A program made the position numbers and the translations under genes. DNA of 64,000 nucleotides from Candidatus Aquidulcis sp. (GTDB taxonomy: Bacteria; Chloroflexota; Anaerolineae; UBA4142). The stretch covers positions 21,259-85,258 of the forward strand of contig DYJA01000018.1 of assembly GCA_020723345.1 (NCBI GenBank). Reading direction: 5' to 3'. The notes below the pieces were generated by a model. It was not told the origin of the DNA. It saw nothing but the letters and a program-made list of their open reading frames with translations, and made no database searches. This document shows positions 1 to 7,697 of this stretch, piece by piece (position 1 is the stretch's first letter; each line of letters opens with the position of its first letter).

Positions 1-674
1 TTGATCCCCAGTCGCTTCAGCACTTGCGACGCGGGCATCACCGTATCGGGCCACGGCGGCACATCGAGCACGCCTTCCTCGATAATCTCTACGCTCGAAT
101 CTCTAACCTCTCTCTTGATCCGATTAATGTCCGCCCAACTCTCGTCCACGTAATTCACAAAATCGCGTTCAAGCAAATATTTCCGCATCAGGTAGCCGAC
201 TTGAACGCGGTTCGGCATTGCGACGAAAACGAGCTTGCGCGAGACGCGCGCGAGTTCGCGCAGCAGCGCGTCCGCGTTCGGCAGGTACCACAGCGCCGCC
301 CACTCCCACGCGAGATCGAACGCGTGGTCGTCGAACGGCAAGCGCGCGAAATCGGTGTGATGCACGAAGGTCGCGCGCAGGCACAGTTCGCCCCAGATGC
401 GCTCGACGCCGCGCAGGCGTTCCGCGTTTTCGTCGACAAGCGTGACCGCGCAGCCGCGCTGCGCGAGCCGCACGCTGTTGATTCCGCTCACGCCCGCCAT
501 TCCAAAAATCGGCGCTTCGAGCACGGTGTGGATGTTGTGCTGGCTGACGATGCGGTCGAGATAATCGTTGAGGACGAGGCGTTCGTAGACGAGACCGAGA
601 CCTTCGTTATAGTCAGTGAGATATTTTCGCCAGCGCTCATCTGGAAGGCGCTGGCGCGGCAGTGCGTCTGTCAT
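1..674 (-). CDS. SAM-dependent methyltransferase, class I (3' end outside window)
   Basis: Reading the minus strand from an ATG at 674 gives an uninterrupted frame of about 224 codons that runs off the left edge of the window. The protein carries a Rossmann-like methyltransferase core: a motif I region around residues 48-57 (EAPIFGMAGVSG, looser than the usual E-x-G-x-G-x-G), an acidic strand end (TLVDENAERL) and a motif IV-like stretch (FDLAWEWAALWYLPN). It resembles type-11/type-25 SAM methyltransferases of unknown substrate. The start lies on the far side of a 22-bp palindrome (719-740) from the next gene. Substrate cannot be deduced and the C-terminus is not visible. Confidence 0.75.
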   Translation of the reverse strand, partial: MTDALPRQRLPDERWRKYLTDYNEGLGLVYERLVLNDYLDRIVSQHNIHTVLEAPIFGMAGVSGINSVRLAQRGCAVTLVDENAERLRGVERIWGELCLRATFVHHTDFARLPFDDHAFDLAWEWAALWYLPNADALLRELARVSRKLVFVAMPNRVQVGYLMRKYLLERDFVNYVDESWADINRIKREVRDSSVEIIEEGVLDVPPWPDTVMPASQVLKRLGI

Positions 675-718
675 CGGTGTGAATATTACACGATTTTGGA
701 AGATTTGTCGAATGAGTT

Positions 719-740
719 GGACAAATTTGCAAATTTGTCC
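719..740. repeat. 22-bp perfect palindrome
   Basis: GGACAAATTTG followed directly by its reverse complement. The same sequence with one base fewer at the centre occurs at 6859-6879 inside mtaB. Here it lies between two minus-strand genes, and its outer edge (740-742) supplies the TAG stop codon of the upstream DUF2723 gene. Confidence 0.85.
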
Positions 741-3016
741 TACGGCGCGATTTCGAGTTTGGCGATTTTGATCAGATCTTGCGGATCGAATCCGACCGCG
801 AGTGTGTACGCGCCTGCAGGCAGATCGCGCAAGTCATGGTGCGCTTTGAGTACTTCACCCTGTTTCCACTCGCGCGTCGGATAAAACGCGATGGGTGCGA
901 CTTGCCATGTCCGCGCGATTCTGTCCGATGCGTCCAGCAGCGCGAACGTCAACGTCAAATCCGCGCCGACGTCTTCGCGCGCGAAGAAAACGAGATTGCC
1001 GTCGACTGTTTCGCCCACGCGGTACGTTCCTTCAAATCCGCCATAGCCCCACAGCGCGATGCGATCATCTAGCACGATGTCAAGTGGGTGCGCGATGAAA
1101 ACCTGTTCGCGCGTCAGATTCATCGCGCGCTCAACCGCGAATGAACCGAGCGCGATTTCATCGCTTGACGACGATTTCGTTGCCGCGTCGAGTGTCTGCA
1201 ATTTGAGTTGGTATGTGCCGGGGGGCGTGCCGCCTGGAATCTGCACGTTGTGAACATCGCGGACGTACTCGCCGCGCGACCACTGCGACGCGGGATACAA
1301 GCCGCGCGCGGGCGGTTCGTCGCGCTGCACGATGGCGCGTCCGTCGGGATCGTACAAGCGCACGCGCACGAGAAAATCTTTGACACTGCCGTTCGCCTGC
1401 CAATCGAGCGTGACGCGCGCGGAACGCGTCGGCGCGATGCTCGTCGTCGGCGCGTATGGTTCAAGCGCGGTCGTGATTTCAAAGTTTGCGAGCGTGAGCG
1501 CGGAACTGATCGCGATGTTTTTTGGCGCGGCGGGCGCGTTCATCTGCGGCTTGTCGCGCACTTCGAGCAGCGGTCCGAGTTGCGCGTACCGATACGCGCC
1601 AAGCGGTTGCGCGATGCCAGGCGCGAGAAAAATCGCGCGTCCATCGGCGAACGCGGCGCGCGCGGCATCGGTCTGCGGTGCGGGATCGTACAACGTGCCG
1701 ACGGCTTGAATGTCGGGGCGGCGCCGCTCGACGTGCTGCATGTACCGCATCGCGTTCAATTGACTCCAGTTGCCGACAATCGTCGCGCTCTGCGGAACCG
1801 GCAGCGTGAAAATTTCGTCCCACTGTTTGTACACGCGGTCGAACGCGCTCCAGTCGGCGGCGCGCATCCGCGCGGGGAAGGGCAGAAAAATTAGGAGCAC
1901 CAGTACGAGCACAAGAGTCAGGCGGAATGAATTCCAAAGTTGAGTTATAAAAGTCGGCAATTGATTCGATTCACTCAAAGCGGTTAGGCGATCTTCGAGC
2001 ATGTCCACACCAAACGCGAACCAGTAAACCAAGAGAGCGAATGGTAGAACGAGATAGCGGTCGGGTTCACCCGAGACGAAGGTTGCAAAAGCGATGTACG
2101 TGAGCGCGCCCAAGCCTAAAAACAATGCCGCGCGCGGGTTAGGCAAGCGCGTCTGGGTGCGATCGAATCGGGAAAGAAAACTCGCCGCGCCAATTCCAAT
2201 GAACGCGATTCCGATAATGCCGAACGATTCGAATAGATATTGCAAAATCGAAACGAATGCTTGACCTAGTTCGAGCCAGTTGCCGCGTGTGTAATTCCCT
2301 GCTTCACTTCCCGCGACGTAATTGAAAAACCCTTCTGCGCTGCCGAAAATTGGAATGTAGAGATAAAAAGCGAGCGGTAGCGCGAGCCAAAAGAGCGCGC
2401 GCGCCCATTCGCGCGGGCGACGGATGATCCCAGGATCGCCGAGCAAAACAAAAATCGCAATGGCAGGCGCGAGGAAAAGGATCGTGCGATGATGCGCGAG
2501 TCCCAAGCCGAAAATGAACGCGGCGAGGGTGAGCGGCGCGCCCTGAGCGGAGCGCAGCGGAGTCGAAGGGCGCGCGCGCCACAGCAGCAGCGCGTACACG
2601 AGCGCGGACAGCAGCAGCAAGTTGAGCGGACCGACGGACGCGACGCCGGCTTGTCGCCACACGGCGGCGTTCGTCGCAAAGAGCGCGGTCGCCGCGATTG
2701 CCGCGAAATCGCGCTTGGTGAGCAAGCGCGCGTTGAGATAGACGAACATTGTCGCGAGCGCGGTCAGAATCGCGGAAAGTACATTCATCCGGTACGCGAT
2801 GTTGCCAATCGGAACAAGCGTCGCGAAAATTTTGCCGAGGATGAGGTACAGCGGATAACCCGTCGAGTGCGCGATGCCGAGCGTGTACGCGACGTGCTGA
2901 AACTCTTCGCTGTCCCAGCCGCCGCCGAGCGTCGGGCAGGCGGTGCGGAGGTAGAGCGCGAGCGCCGCGATGAAGATCAAAAGCGCGGTGAAACGTGATG
3001 CGTTGGGCGTGTTCAT
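740..3016 (-). CDS. DUF2723-family membrane protein (TMEM260-like glycosyltransferase)
   Basis: About 758 residues. The N-terminal half has roughly ten hydrophobic membrane segments. The C-terminal third (about 480-758) is soluble, beta-rich and probably extracytoplasmic. The signature of DUF2723, GGWDSEEF then LGIAHSTGYPLY, lies at residues 31-57; its acidic residues after the first membrane helix resemble those of C-type protein O-mannosyltransferases and TMEM260. A sugar-lipid to protein or lipid transfer is therefore likely, but no substrate is known. I chose the ATG at 3016 over a TTG at 3019 because it overlaps the arsA-like stop by one base (TGATG), indicating translational coupling. 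A dispersed repeat (2541-2570) is translated in frame as STPLRSAQ in a loop between membrane segments. Confidence 0.75.
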   Translation of the reverse strand: MNTPNASRFTALLIFIAALALYLRTACPTLGGGWDSEEFQHVAYTLGIAHSTGYPLYLILGKIFATLVPIGNIAYRMNVLSAILTALATMFVYLNARLLTKRDFAAIAATALFATNAAVWRQAGVASVGPLNLLLLSALVYALLLWRARPSTPLRSAQGAPLTLAAFIFGLGLAHHRTILFLAPAIAIFVLLGDPGIIRRPREWARALFWLALPLAFYLYIPIFGSAEGFFNYVAGSEAGNYTRGNWLELGQAFVSILQYLFESFGIIGIAFIGIGAASFLSRFDRTQTRLPNPRAALFLGLGALTYIAFATFVSGEPDRYLVLPFALLVYWFAFGVDMLEDRLTALSESNQLPTFITQLWNSFRLTLVLVLVLLIFLPFPARMRAADWSAFDRVYKQWDEIFTLPVPQSATIVGNWSQLNAMRYMQHVERRRPDIQAVGTLYDPAPQTDAARAAFADGRAIFLAPGIAQPLGAYRYAQLGPLLEVRDKPQMNAPAAPKNIAISSALTLANFEITTALEPYAPTTSIAPTRSARVTLDWQANGSVKDFLVRVRLYDPDGRAIVQRDEPPARGLYPASQWSRGEYVRDVHNVQIPGGTPPGTYQLKLQTLDAATKSSSSDEIALGSFAVERAMNLTREQVFIAHPLDIVLDDRIALWGYGGFEGTYRVGETVDGNLVFFAREDVGADLTLTFALLDASDRIARTWQVAPIAFYPTREWKQGEVLKAHHDLRDLPAGAYTLAVGFDPQDLIKIAKLEIAP
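2541..2570. repeat. dispersed palindromic repeat (CCCTGAGCGG...GTCGAAGGG), in-frame in DUF2723 gene
   Basis: The 30-bp unit opens with CCCTGAGCGGAGCG and closes with GGAGTCGAAGGG. Related copies lie at 20968-20997, 21548-21583, 25461-25490 and, in a shorter form, 26938-26957. In this gene it is read on the minus strand as S-T-P-L-R-S-A-Q. Confidence 0.85.
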
Positions 3017-4197
3017 CAACTTGTTTTGACTTCCGGATTCGCAAACGTGAGAATGAGATGATCGCCGTCGAACTTTGCTTTTTGCACGTCGCGCCCGGCA
3101 AGCACGCGCGGCAGAATAATGTTGCGGCGAAAATTGCCGATGCTGATCGCGAGTTCGTCGCCGCTGCGTGTCATGTTCACATCGTCTTTGCTAATGAAAG
3201 GCAGGCGCAACTCGAGCGTGTACGCGTCGTCTCTTTTCGCGATGACTTCGCTTTGCCCCGCGTAAAAAATCTGCGTGGGGTCTTGGTCGCCGTAGATCGC
3301 CGTCGCCATTTTTCGCAGCATTGCCGCGCCGACTACTTCGTCGTCCATCAACGGCACTTTGAAAATTGGCAGCGGCGCGAATGCGTCTTCGACCAGGTGA
3401 CCGTAACGCGCTTGCGATCCTTTCCACGCGTTGAAATATTGATCGCCAACCGAAGTGGGGATGATGCGATTCGAAATCACGAGATCCGTCGAATAGCCAT
3501 AGAGATTGAGATACGTGTACGTGCGTTGCGCTTCTTTGATCACCATCTTTTCGGGATTCAACACGAGACGCACGGACGATTTCTTCTGATCGGTCAATAG
3601 TTTGTGCATTCGGTCGAGTTGCAGAATCAGCCCTTTGATCGTTTCGAAGACTTGATCGTCGGGCACGGGCAGATCGGTGATACTGCGGATCAAGGGTCCC
3701 GCCACCTTGGCGACTTGGCGTTGGATCGGAAAGATACGCGTGAGGTACCATTCGGCGACTTCGGGCAGCGAAAGGAGGCGCAGTGTTTCCCCCGTCGGCG
3801 CACAGTCGACGATGATTGTATCGTACTCGTTGCTATCGTGCAGGAAAACAATTTGCAAGAGACTGGCGAGTTCATCCATGCCAGGGAGGACGCTCGCTTC
3901 GTCCGCGATCAATTCGTCCAAGCCGCGCCACGACAAGACGGTCACCATCCATTCCTGCACCGTGCCCCAATATTTTTGCATCTGGTGCAGAACGTCAATC
4001 TCTTGACCTTTGAGGCGCGGCGCGATTTCGATTGGCTCGTTGCCAATTGAAACGTCGAACGAATCGGCGAGCGAGTGCGCGGCGTCGGTGCTGACGACGA
4101 TGGTGCGATAACCCAGGTCGGCGCAGCGCAGCGCGGTTGCCGCGGCGACGCTCGTTTTGCCGACGCCGCCTTTGCCAGTGTAAAGTAGAATTCGCAT
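3016..4197 (-). CDS. ArsA/GET3-family ATPase
   Basis: 393 residues, single copy of the ArsA-type ATPase domain. The deviant Walker A is at residues 8-15 (GKGGVGKT), the family signature STDAAHSLADSF at 36-47, and a switch/Walker B-like VDCAPTGETLRLL near residue 120-130. The last 80 residues (LPFISKDDVN... to ...LILTF) match the small HSP20-like domain found at the end of many bacterial and archaeal ArsA homologues. Family members use ATP for arsenite extrusion or for delivery of tail-anchored membrane proteins. No arsB, arsR or arsD is nearby and the paired gene is a polytopic membrane protein, so a targeting or chaperone role is at least as likely as arsenite efflux. Confidence 0.85.
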   Translation of the reverse strand: MRILLYTGKGGVGKTSVAAATALRCADLGYRTIVVSTDAAHSLADSFDVSIGNEPIEIAPRLKGQEIDVLHQMQKYWGTVQEWMVTVLSWRGLDELIADEASVLPGMDELASLLQIVFLHDSNEYDTIIVDCAPTGETLRLLSLPEVAEWYLTRIFPIQRQVAKVAGPLIRSITDLPVPDDQVFETIKGLILQLDRMHKLLTDQKKSSVRLVLNPEKMVIKEAQRTYTYLNLYGYSTDLVISNRIIPTSVGDQYFNAWKGSQARYGHLVEDAFAPLPIFKVPLMDDEVVGAAMLRKMATAIYGDQDPTQIFYAGQSEVIAKRDDAYTLELRLPFISKDDVNMTRSGDELAISIGNFRRNIILPRVLAGRDVQKAKFDGDHLILTFANPEVKTS

Positions 4198-4281
4198 TGA
4201 AAACTCCGCGAGGATTTGAGAACGAGGATATTATAGCGCGGGTGGGGATGGTGTCAATAACGTCAAGACAAGAGGACAGAA

Positions 4282-4488
4282 ATGCAGAACGCCGTAGTAC
4301 CACGCAACGGCGGACGAATCGAGATGACCTTCCAATCGCGCGGCACCCCGTCGTTGCCGTGGCGCGCGTGTTTCGCGGCGTTAATCGTGTTTCTCTTTTC
4401 TATTGTTGTGCCTCTGACAACAGAGCCGCGAGTATTGCAAAGTAAGCGGGCTTGGGTTGAAAATTATCATCAAACGGCAACGGGTTAG
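4282..4488 (+). CDS. possible small membrane protein or truncated gene (68 aa)
   Basis: An ATG at 4282 follows an AGAGGA ribosome-binding site. The peptide has a polar start and a single hydrophobic stretch (CFAALIVFLFSIVVPL). It runs convergently into the 3' end of the xylanase gene, overlapping it by 89 bases. No family is recognised. It may be the 5' remnant of a gene interrupted when the low-GC xylanase segment arrived. It could equally be a chance frame. Confidence 0.2.
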   Translation: MQNAVVPRNGGRIEMTFQSRGTPSLPWRACFAALIVFLFSIVVPLTTEPRVLQSKRAWVENYHQTATG

Positions 4489-5833
4489 CGTCGGGAGAAT
4501 AGAAAGGATAGTCGGGTACAGATTGCCACGTTGACAATCTATCTATGACACCAAGAATCGAGAAACCTTTGCATACACCAGATTCAATTGCCGCCTGAAC
4601 CATTTCCTTGTAGATTCTTGCCTGTATTTTGAATCTTTCGTCTCGCGTACCCTTGACATCTTTCATATTCACGTCGAACTCGGAAACATAGACGGGCAGA
4701 CCGTAACTCTTCATTGTAGCAATGACATCTTGTTTGTTGGGTGGAATATTTCCGAACAAGTGCATTTGCAACCCTACTCCGTCAATGAGTCCTTTGCTTT
4801 TCAAATTCTGCACTACTTGGCGTGTAATTTCAGTTCGTCGCCCGTTATACTTTCCGTAGAGCGAGTCTGTGCTATCGAGTGAATGATTCCAATAATCGTT
4901 GTAAACCAAAATCGCTGATGGGTCGGCTTGGCGAGCGGCTCGGAAAGCAGTCTCGACGTAATCCAAACCAACGATTGCGTCAAAAACATCACGATTGCAA
5001 CCCTGATACTCATTGACCACATTCCACGTTTGTATTTTGCCCTTGTATCTTTGCAGTAATGTGGCTACGCGGTCTTGGATGATTTGAATTAACTCGGGGC
5101 GAGAAAAAGTGCCTTTCGCTATCCAATCGGGAAGACTCCCACAACCCCAGATAACCAGATGTCCATACGTTTGCATTCCATTGCGCGTTGCAAGATTGGT
5201 ATCACTGTCAACGGGATTGAAATAATTTTTTCCGCGTTCTGGTTCAGTAAACCGCCACCCGACGTTTATTTGTCCAAGATTGAATTCTCTCGCTTGTACC
5301 TTGACCAAGTTGTTGTAATCATTCGCAAAGCCATAGCCACCTACCGCACCACCAATTTTGAAATTTATCTTGTCTGCCATTCCCCGCATTGTTGTCTGTT
5401 GCCAAGTACCTTTTTGTTCTATCAATAAAGGTGTGCCGTCAGCAGTGACAATGGCTATGAATGGATTTGTCTGGTAATCCTTGAATGTTTTCGCCGTCAG
5501 ACCACTTTTCACTTGTTCTGGCGTTAGATTCATAGCGGTTGAATAAGGTGCTATTGCCGCGTCTACTAACTGAACCGTTGGATACTGGGATTCAGTAAGA
5601 CCGCCAATTGCAACTGTAGGTTCGCGTGTAGAAGTTGGTGTTGGAATGTTAGTTGCAGTTGCGGTTGCGGTTGGCAAAGCCGTCACAGTTGGCGTTGTAG
5701 TGGGCGCGAGAGTTGAAGTAACAGTAGCACCGACCGTTACAGCGATAGTAGCAGTAGGTGTAGCGTTTGGCGCGGGCGTGCAAGCGGTAATCAAGACGAA
5801 GCACATCAAGACAGCCAGTATTGTACATTTCAT
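4400..5833 (-). CDS. endo-1,4-beta-xylanase, GH10, lipoprotein
   Basis: 477 residues from ATG 5833, preceded by AGAGGAGA. A lipoprotein signal ends at LITAC (Cys18). It is followed by about 60 residues of Thr/Pro linker and then a GH10 catalytic barrel. The acid/base glutamate is Glu275 in WNVVNEYQ and the nucleophile is Glu385 in VYVSEFDVN; the 110-residue spacing is normal for GH10. It should act on xylan outside the membrane. The gene is visibly richer in A/T and uses fewer GCG/CGC codons than its neighbours, which suggests horizontal acquisition. No other carbohydrate genes are nearby. A longer upstream frame exists, but it runs through repeat DNA and lacks a ribosome-binding site. Confidence 0.9.
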   Translation of the reverse strand: MKCTILAVLMCFVLITACTPAPNATPTATIAVTVGATVTSTLAPTTTPTVTALPTATATATNIPTPTSTREPTVAIGGLTESQYPTVQLVDAAIAPYSTAMNLTPEQVKSGLTAKTFKDYQTNPFIAIVTADGTPLLIEQKGTWQQTTMRGMADKINFKIGGAVGGYGFANDYNNLVKVQAREFNLGQINVGWRFTEPERGKNYFNPVDSDTNLATRNGMQTYGHLVIWGCGSLPDWIAKGTFSRPELIQIIQDRVATLLQRYKGKIQTWNVVNEYQGCNRDVFDAIVGLDYVETAFRAARQADPSAILVYNDYWNHSLDSTDSLYGKYNGRRTEITRQVVQNLKSKGLIDGVGLQMHLFGNIPPNKQDVIATMKSYGLPVYVSEFDVNMKDVKGTRDERFKIQARIYKEMVQAAIESGVCKGFSILGVIDRLSTWQSVPDYPFYSPDANPLPFDDNFQPKPAYFAILAALLSEAQQ

Positions 5834-6137
5834 CTTGGGCGGGTCTCCTCTGGGAAGAAAAAGTAATGGCGCATAACTACTGGTTTCCCGCATGAGTGCG
5901 GGAAGCACAGATTCGGCAAGTTTCCTGCACCCGAAGTGCGGAAACCCACGCTTTCCACGCCCCAAGTATACCACGTTTTCCTTGAGCAAGCCAAATTTGC
6001 AAGTCTTGGCGGGCGAATAAATTCGCCGCAACAAAGGCGCGAAACCGACCTTTGTCGGTTCAATGCCAGTCGCCGCAGGGCGACTTGGTGTAGTTGTAGC
6101 CGCGAATTTATTCGCCAGGCACCAAGTCCTCAATCGT
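5834..6137. other. gene-free interval with hairpins upstream of xylanase and mtaB
   Basis: No coding frame supported. It holds two small imperfect hairpins at 5884-5905 (CCCGCA...TGCGGG) and 5919-5943, and the compound inverted-repeat element at 6012-6116. The right edge meets the mtaB promoter. Confidence 0.6.
6012..6116. repeat. 105-bp cloverleaf-like inverted-repeat element
   Basis: The outer arms 6012-6026 (GGCGAATAAATTCGC) and 6102-6116 are exact 15-bp reverse complements, and each arm is itself nearly palindromic. Two further hairpins lie inside: 6043-6049/6054-6060 (AACCGAC/GTCGGTT) and 6068-6074/6079-6085 (AGTCGCC/GGCGACT). The folded form would be a three-way cruciform. It could be a MITE-like or REPIN-like element or a structured RNA. 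No second full copy is in the window. Confidence 0.6.
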
Positions 6138-6166
6138 TTGACACGCTCACTGAAAGATGCTATTCT
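6138..6166 (+). promoter_or_regulatory. sigma-70-type promoter of mtaB
   Basis: A consensus -35 TTGACA (6138-6143), a 17-bp spacer and TATTCT (6161-6166). Transcription would begin at about 6173, next to the GTG start codon at 6174, so the mRNA is probably leaderless. Confidence 0.65.
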
Positions 6167-6173
6167 CCCGCGC

Positions 6174-7583
6174 GTGAAAATCTTTTTGAGCACGCTGGGC
6201 TGTAAACTGAACGAGAGCGAATTGGAAGCATGGGCGCGCCGCTTTGCCAACGATGGACACGAAATCGTAAACGACGCGCGCGCGGCTGATGTAATCGTGC
6301 TGAACACCTGCACGGTCACGCACGTCGCCGCGCGCAAAACGCGCCAACTCGCGCGGCAACTCGCGCGCGCGAATCCAAACGCGCGCATCGTGCTCACGGG
6401 CTGTTTCGTCACCATCTCGCCCGACGAGGCAAATGCGCTACCGAACGTCGCGCTCGTCGTGCCGAACGCGGAGAAGGAGCGACTCGTTGCACTGGCGGAG
6501 GGCGAGTTCGCAATTCAAAATTCAAAATTCGAAATTCAAAATTCTCAAGCAATCGCCCTGGATTCGTCTCAATGGTTGGACGCGGATGTGGAAACCCAAG
6601 TTGCAGGACGCCAACCTGCGCCGAAAGCAGAAAACATTCATCCTTCATCCTTCATCCTTCATCCTTCACTTCGCACTCGCGCCTTTGTCAAAATCCAAGA
6701 CGGCTGCAACTTGTCCTGCGCGTACTGCATCATCCCGCATGCGCGCGGCGCAGAGCGCAGTCGTCCGCGCGATGAAATTATCGCCGAAGTCAACGCGTTG
6801 GTTGGCGCGGGATACAAGGAAATCATTTTGACGGGTGTGCAGATTTCGGCGTACCGTTGGACAAATTTGAAATTTGTCCTACACGATCTCGTCGCCGCGA
6901 TTCTCGCGGAAACGAACGTGCCGCGCTTGCGCTTGACGAGCATCGCGCCGTGGGATCTCGATGAAGCGTTGTTGGATTTGTGGCGCGACGCGCGCTTGTG
7001 CCGCCATCTGCACTTGTCGCTGCAAAGCGGCAGCGATGCGGTTCTGCGGCAGATGCGCCGACCGTACACGACCGGGCAGTTCGCGCGCGCGGTCGAACTC
7101 GCGCGCGCAAAAATTCCCGACGTTGGCATCACAACCGACGTGATCGTCGGATTTCCGGGCGAGAGCGATGCCGAGTTCGAGGAGTCGCTGAAATTCGTCG
7201 AGCAGATGCAGTTTTCGCGCGTCCACGTTTTTCCGTACTCCAAGCGCGATGGCACAAGCGCGGCGGCGTTCCCGAACCAAGTGTCCGACGCGGCAAAGCA
7301 AGCGCGCGCCAAGCAAATGCAAGCAATCGCGGACGCGAGTCAGTGCGCGTTCGCGGCGCGGTTTGTCGGACGCGAGTTGATGGTGTTGTGGGAAGCGCGC
7401 GAAGAGAGCAGAGGAGCAGGGGAGCGGGGGAGCAGGGGAGAAAATTCACCCCTGCGGTATTGGTCGGGCTACAGCGATAACTACATCCGCGTCATCGCGG
7501 CGAGTGACGCGAATTTGACAAATCAGTTTGCATCAGCGCGTGTGACGGATGTGACTGACGATGGCGTGAGCGCAGAGTTGTAG
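6174..7583 (+). CDS. mtaB: tRNA threonylcarbamoyladenosine methylthiotransferase MtaB
   Basis: 469 residues from GTG 6174. It is a radical-SAM enzyme that adds methylthio to t6A37 of ANN-decoding tRNAs. The N-terminal UPF0004 domain has Cys10, Cys46 and Cys77 for one [4Fe-4S] cluster. The radical-SAM CxxxCxxC is Cys178/182/185 within GCNLSCAYCIIPHARG. A TRAM-like end follows (VGRELMVLWE...). NTCTVTH is more typical of MtaB than of MiaB. An in-frame upstream ATG at 6063 is rejected because it lies in the inverted-repeat element and before the promoter. The gene carries four low-complexity intrusions, all frame-preserving: residues ~112-125, ~155-165, ~229-236 and ~411-424. A strong terminator follows at once. 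Confidence 0.9.
   Translation: MKIFLSTLGCKLNESELEAWARRFANDGHEIVNDARAADVIVLNTCTVTHVAARKTRQLARQLARANPNARIVLTGCFVTISPDEANALPNVALVVPNAEKERLVALAEGEFAIQNSKFEIQNSQAIALDSSQWLDADVETQVAGRQPAPKAENIHPSSFILHPSLRTRAFVKIQDGCNLSCAYCIIPHARGAERSRPRDEIIAEVNALVGAGYKEIILTGVQISAYRWTNLKFVLHDLVAAILAETNVPRLRLTSIAPWDLDEALLDLWRDARLCRHLHLSLQSGSDAVLRQMRRPYTTGQFARAVELARAKIPDVGITTDVIVGFPGESDAEFEESLKFVEQMQFSRVHVFPYSKRDGTSAAAFPNQVSDAAKQARAKQMQAIADASQCAFAARFVGRELMVLWEAREESRGAGERGSRGENSPLRYWSGYSDNYIRVIAASDANLTNQFASARVTDVTDDGVSAEL
6507..6547. repeat. AATTCAAAATTC tandem repeat inside mtaB
   Basis: Repeats of AATTCAAA with one AATTCGAA variant, translated as IQNSKFEIQNS. It lies between the UPF0004 and radical-SAM domains, a linker position. 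Confidence 0.85.
6635..6667. repeat. TTCATCC heptamer array inside mtaB
   Basis: About four copies of the heptamer TTCATCC, read as HPSSFILHPS just before the radical-SAM domain. Seven is not a multiple of three, so the copy number has to be balanced to keep the frame. Confidence 0.85.
6859..6879. repeat. palindrome (copy of 719-740) inside mtaB radical-SAM domain
   Basis: GGACAAATTT, a central G, then the reverse complement. Translated as part of WTNLKFVLH after the GVQISAYR strand. Confidence 0.85.
7405..7442. repeat. GGAGCAGGG-type purine tandem array inside mtaB
   Basis: Imperfect repeats of GGAGCAGGG, read as SRGAGERGSRGE within the C-terminal TRAM region. Strand-asymmetric purine tract. 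Confidence 0.8.
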
Positions 7584-7619
7584 AGACCTTCGAGAATATG
7601 ACCTCGAAGGTCTTTTTTT
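7584..7619 (+). terminator. Rho-independent terminator of mtaB
   Basis: An 11-bp perfect stem (7584-7594 AGACCTTCGAG with 7603-7613), an 8-nt loop and a run of seven T beginning at 7613. It starts directly behind the TAG stop. Confidence 0.9.
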
Positions 7620-7697
7620 ACAACGATTTTACAACGGGCTAATCTTGCGCTTAACTCTGTACGCAAGAATGAACACATCCTGATGGAGGGAGTGACT

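Noticed and set aside
24..884. Long plus-strand reading frame covering the methyltransferase end
   Set aside because: It is Arg/Ala/Val-rich antisense shadow of the minus-strand methyltransferase and DUF2723 genes, a common effect of GCG/CGC codon use here. The same holds for other long antisense frames, for example over atpD (48308-49726) and the glcDE genes.
5834..6415. Long N-terminal extension of the xylanase (to 6415)
   Set aside because: The extra residues translate repeat DNA and the antisense of mtaB. The lipoprotein signal and ribosome-binding site place the start at 5833.
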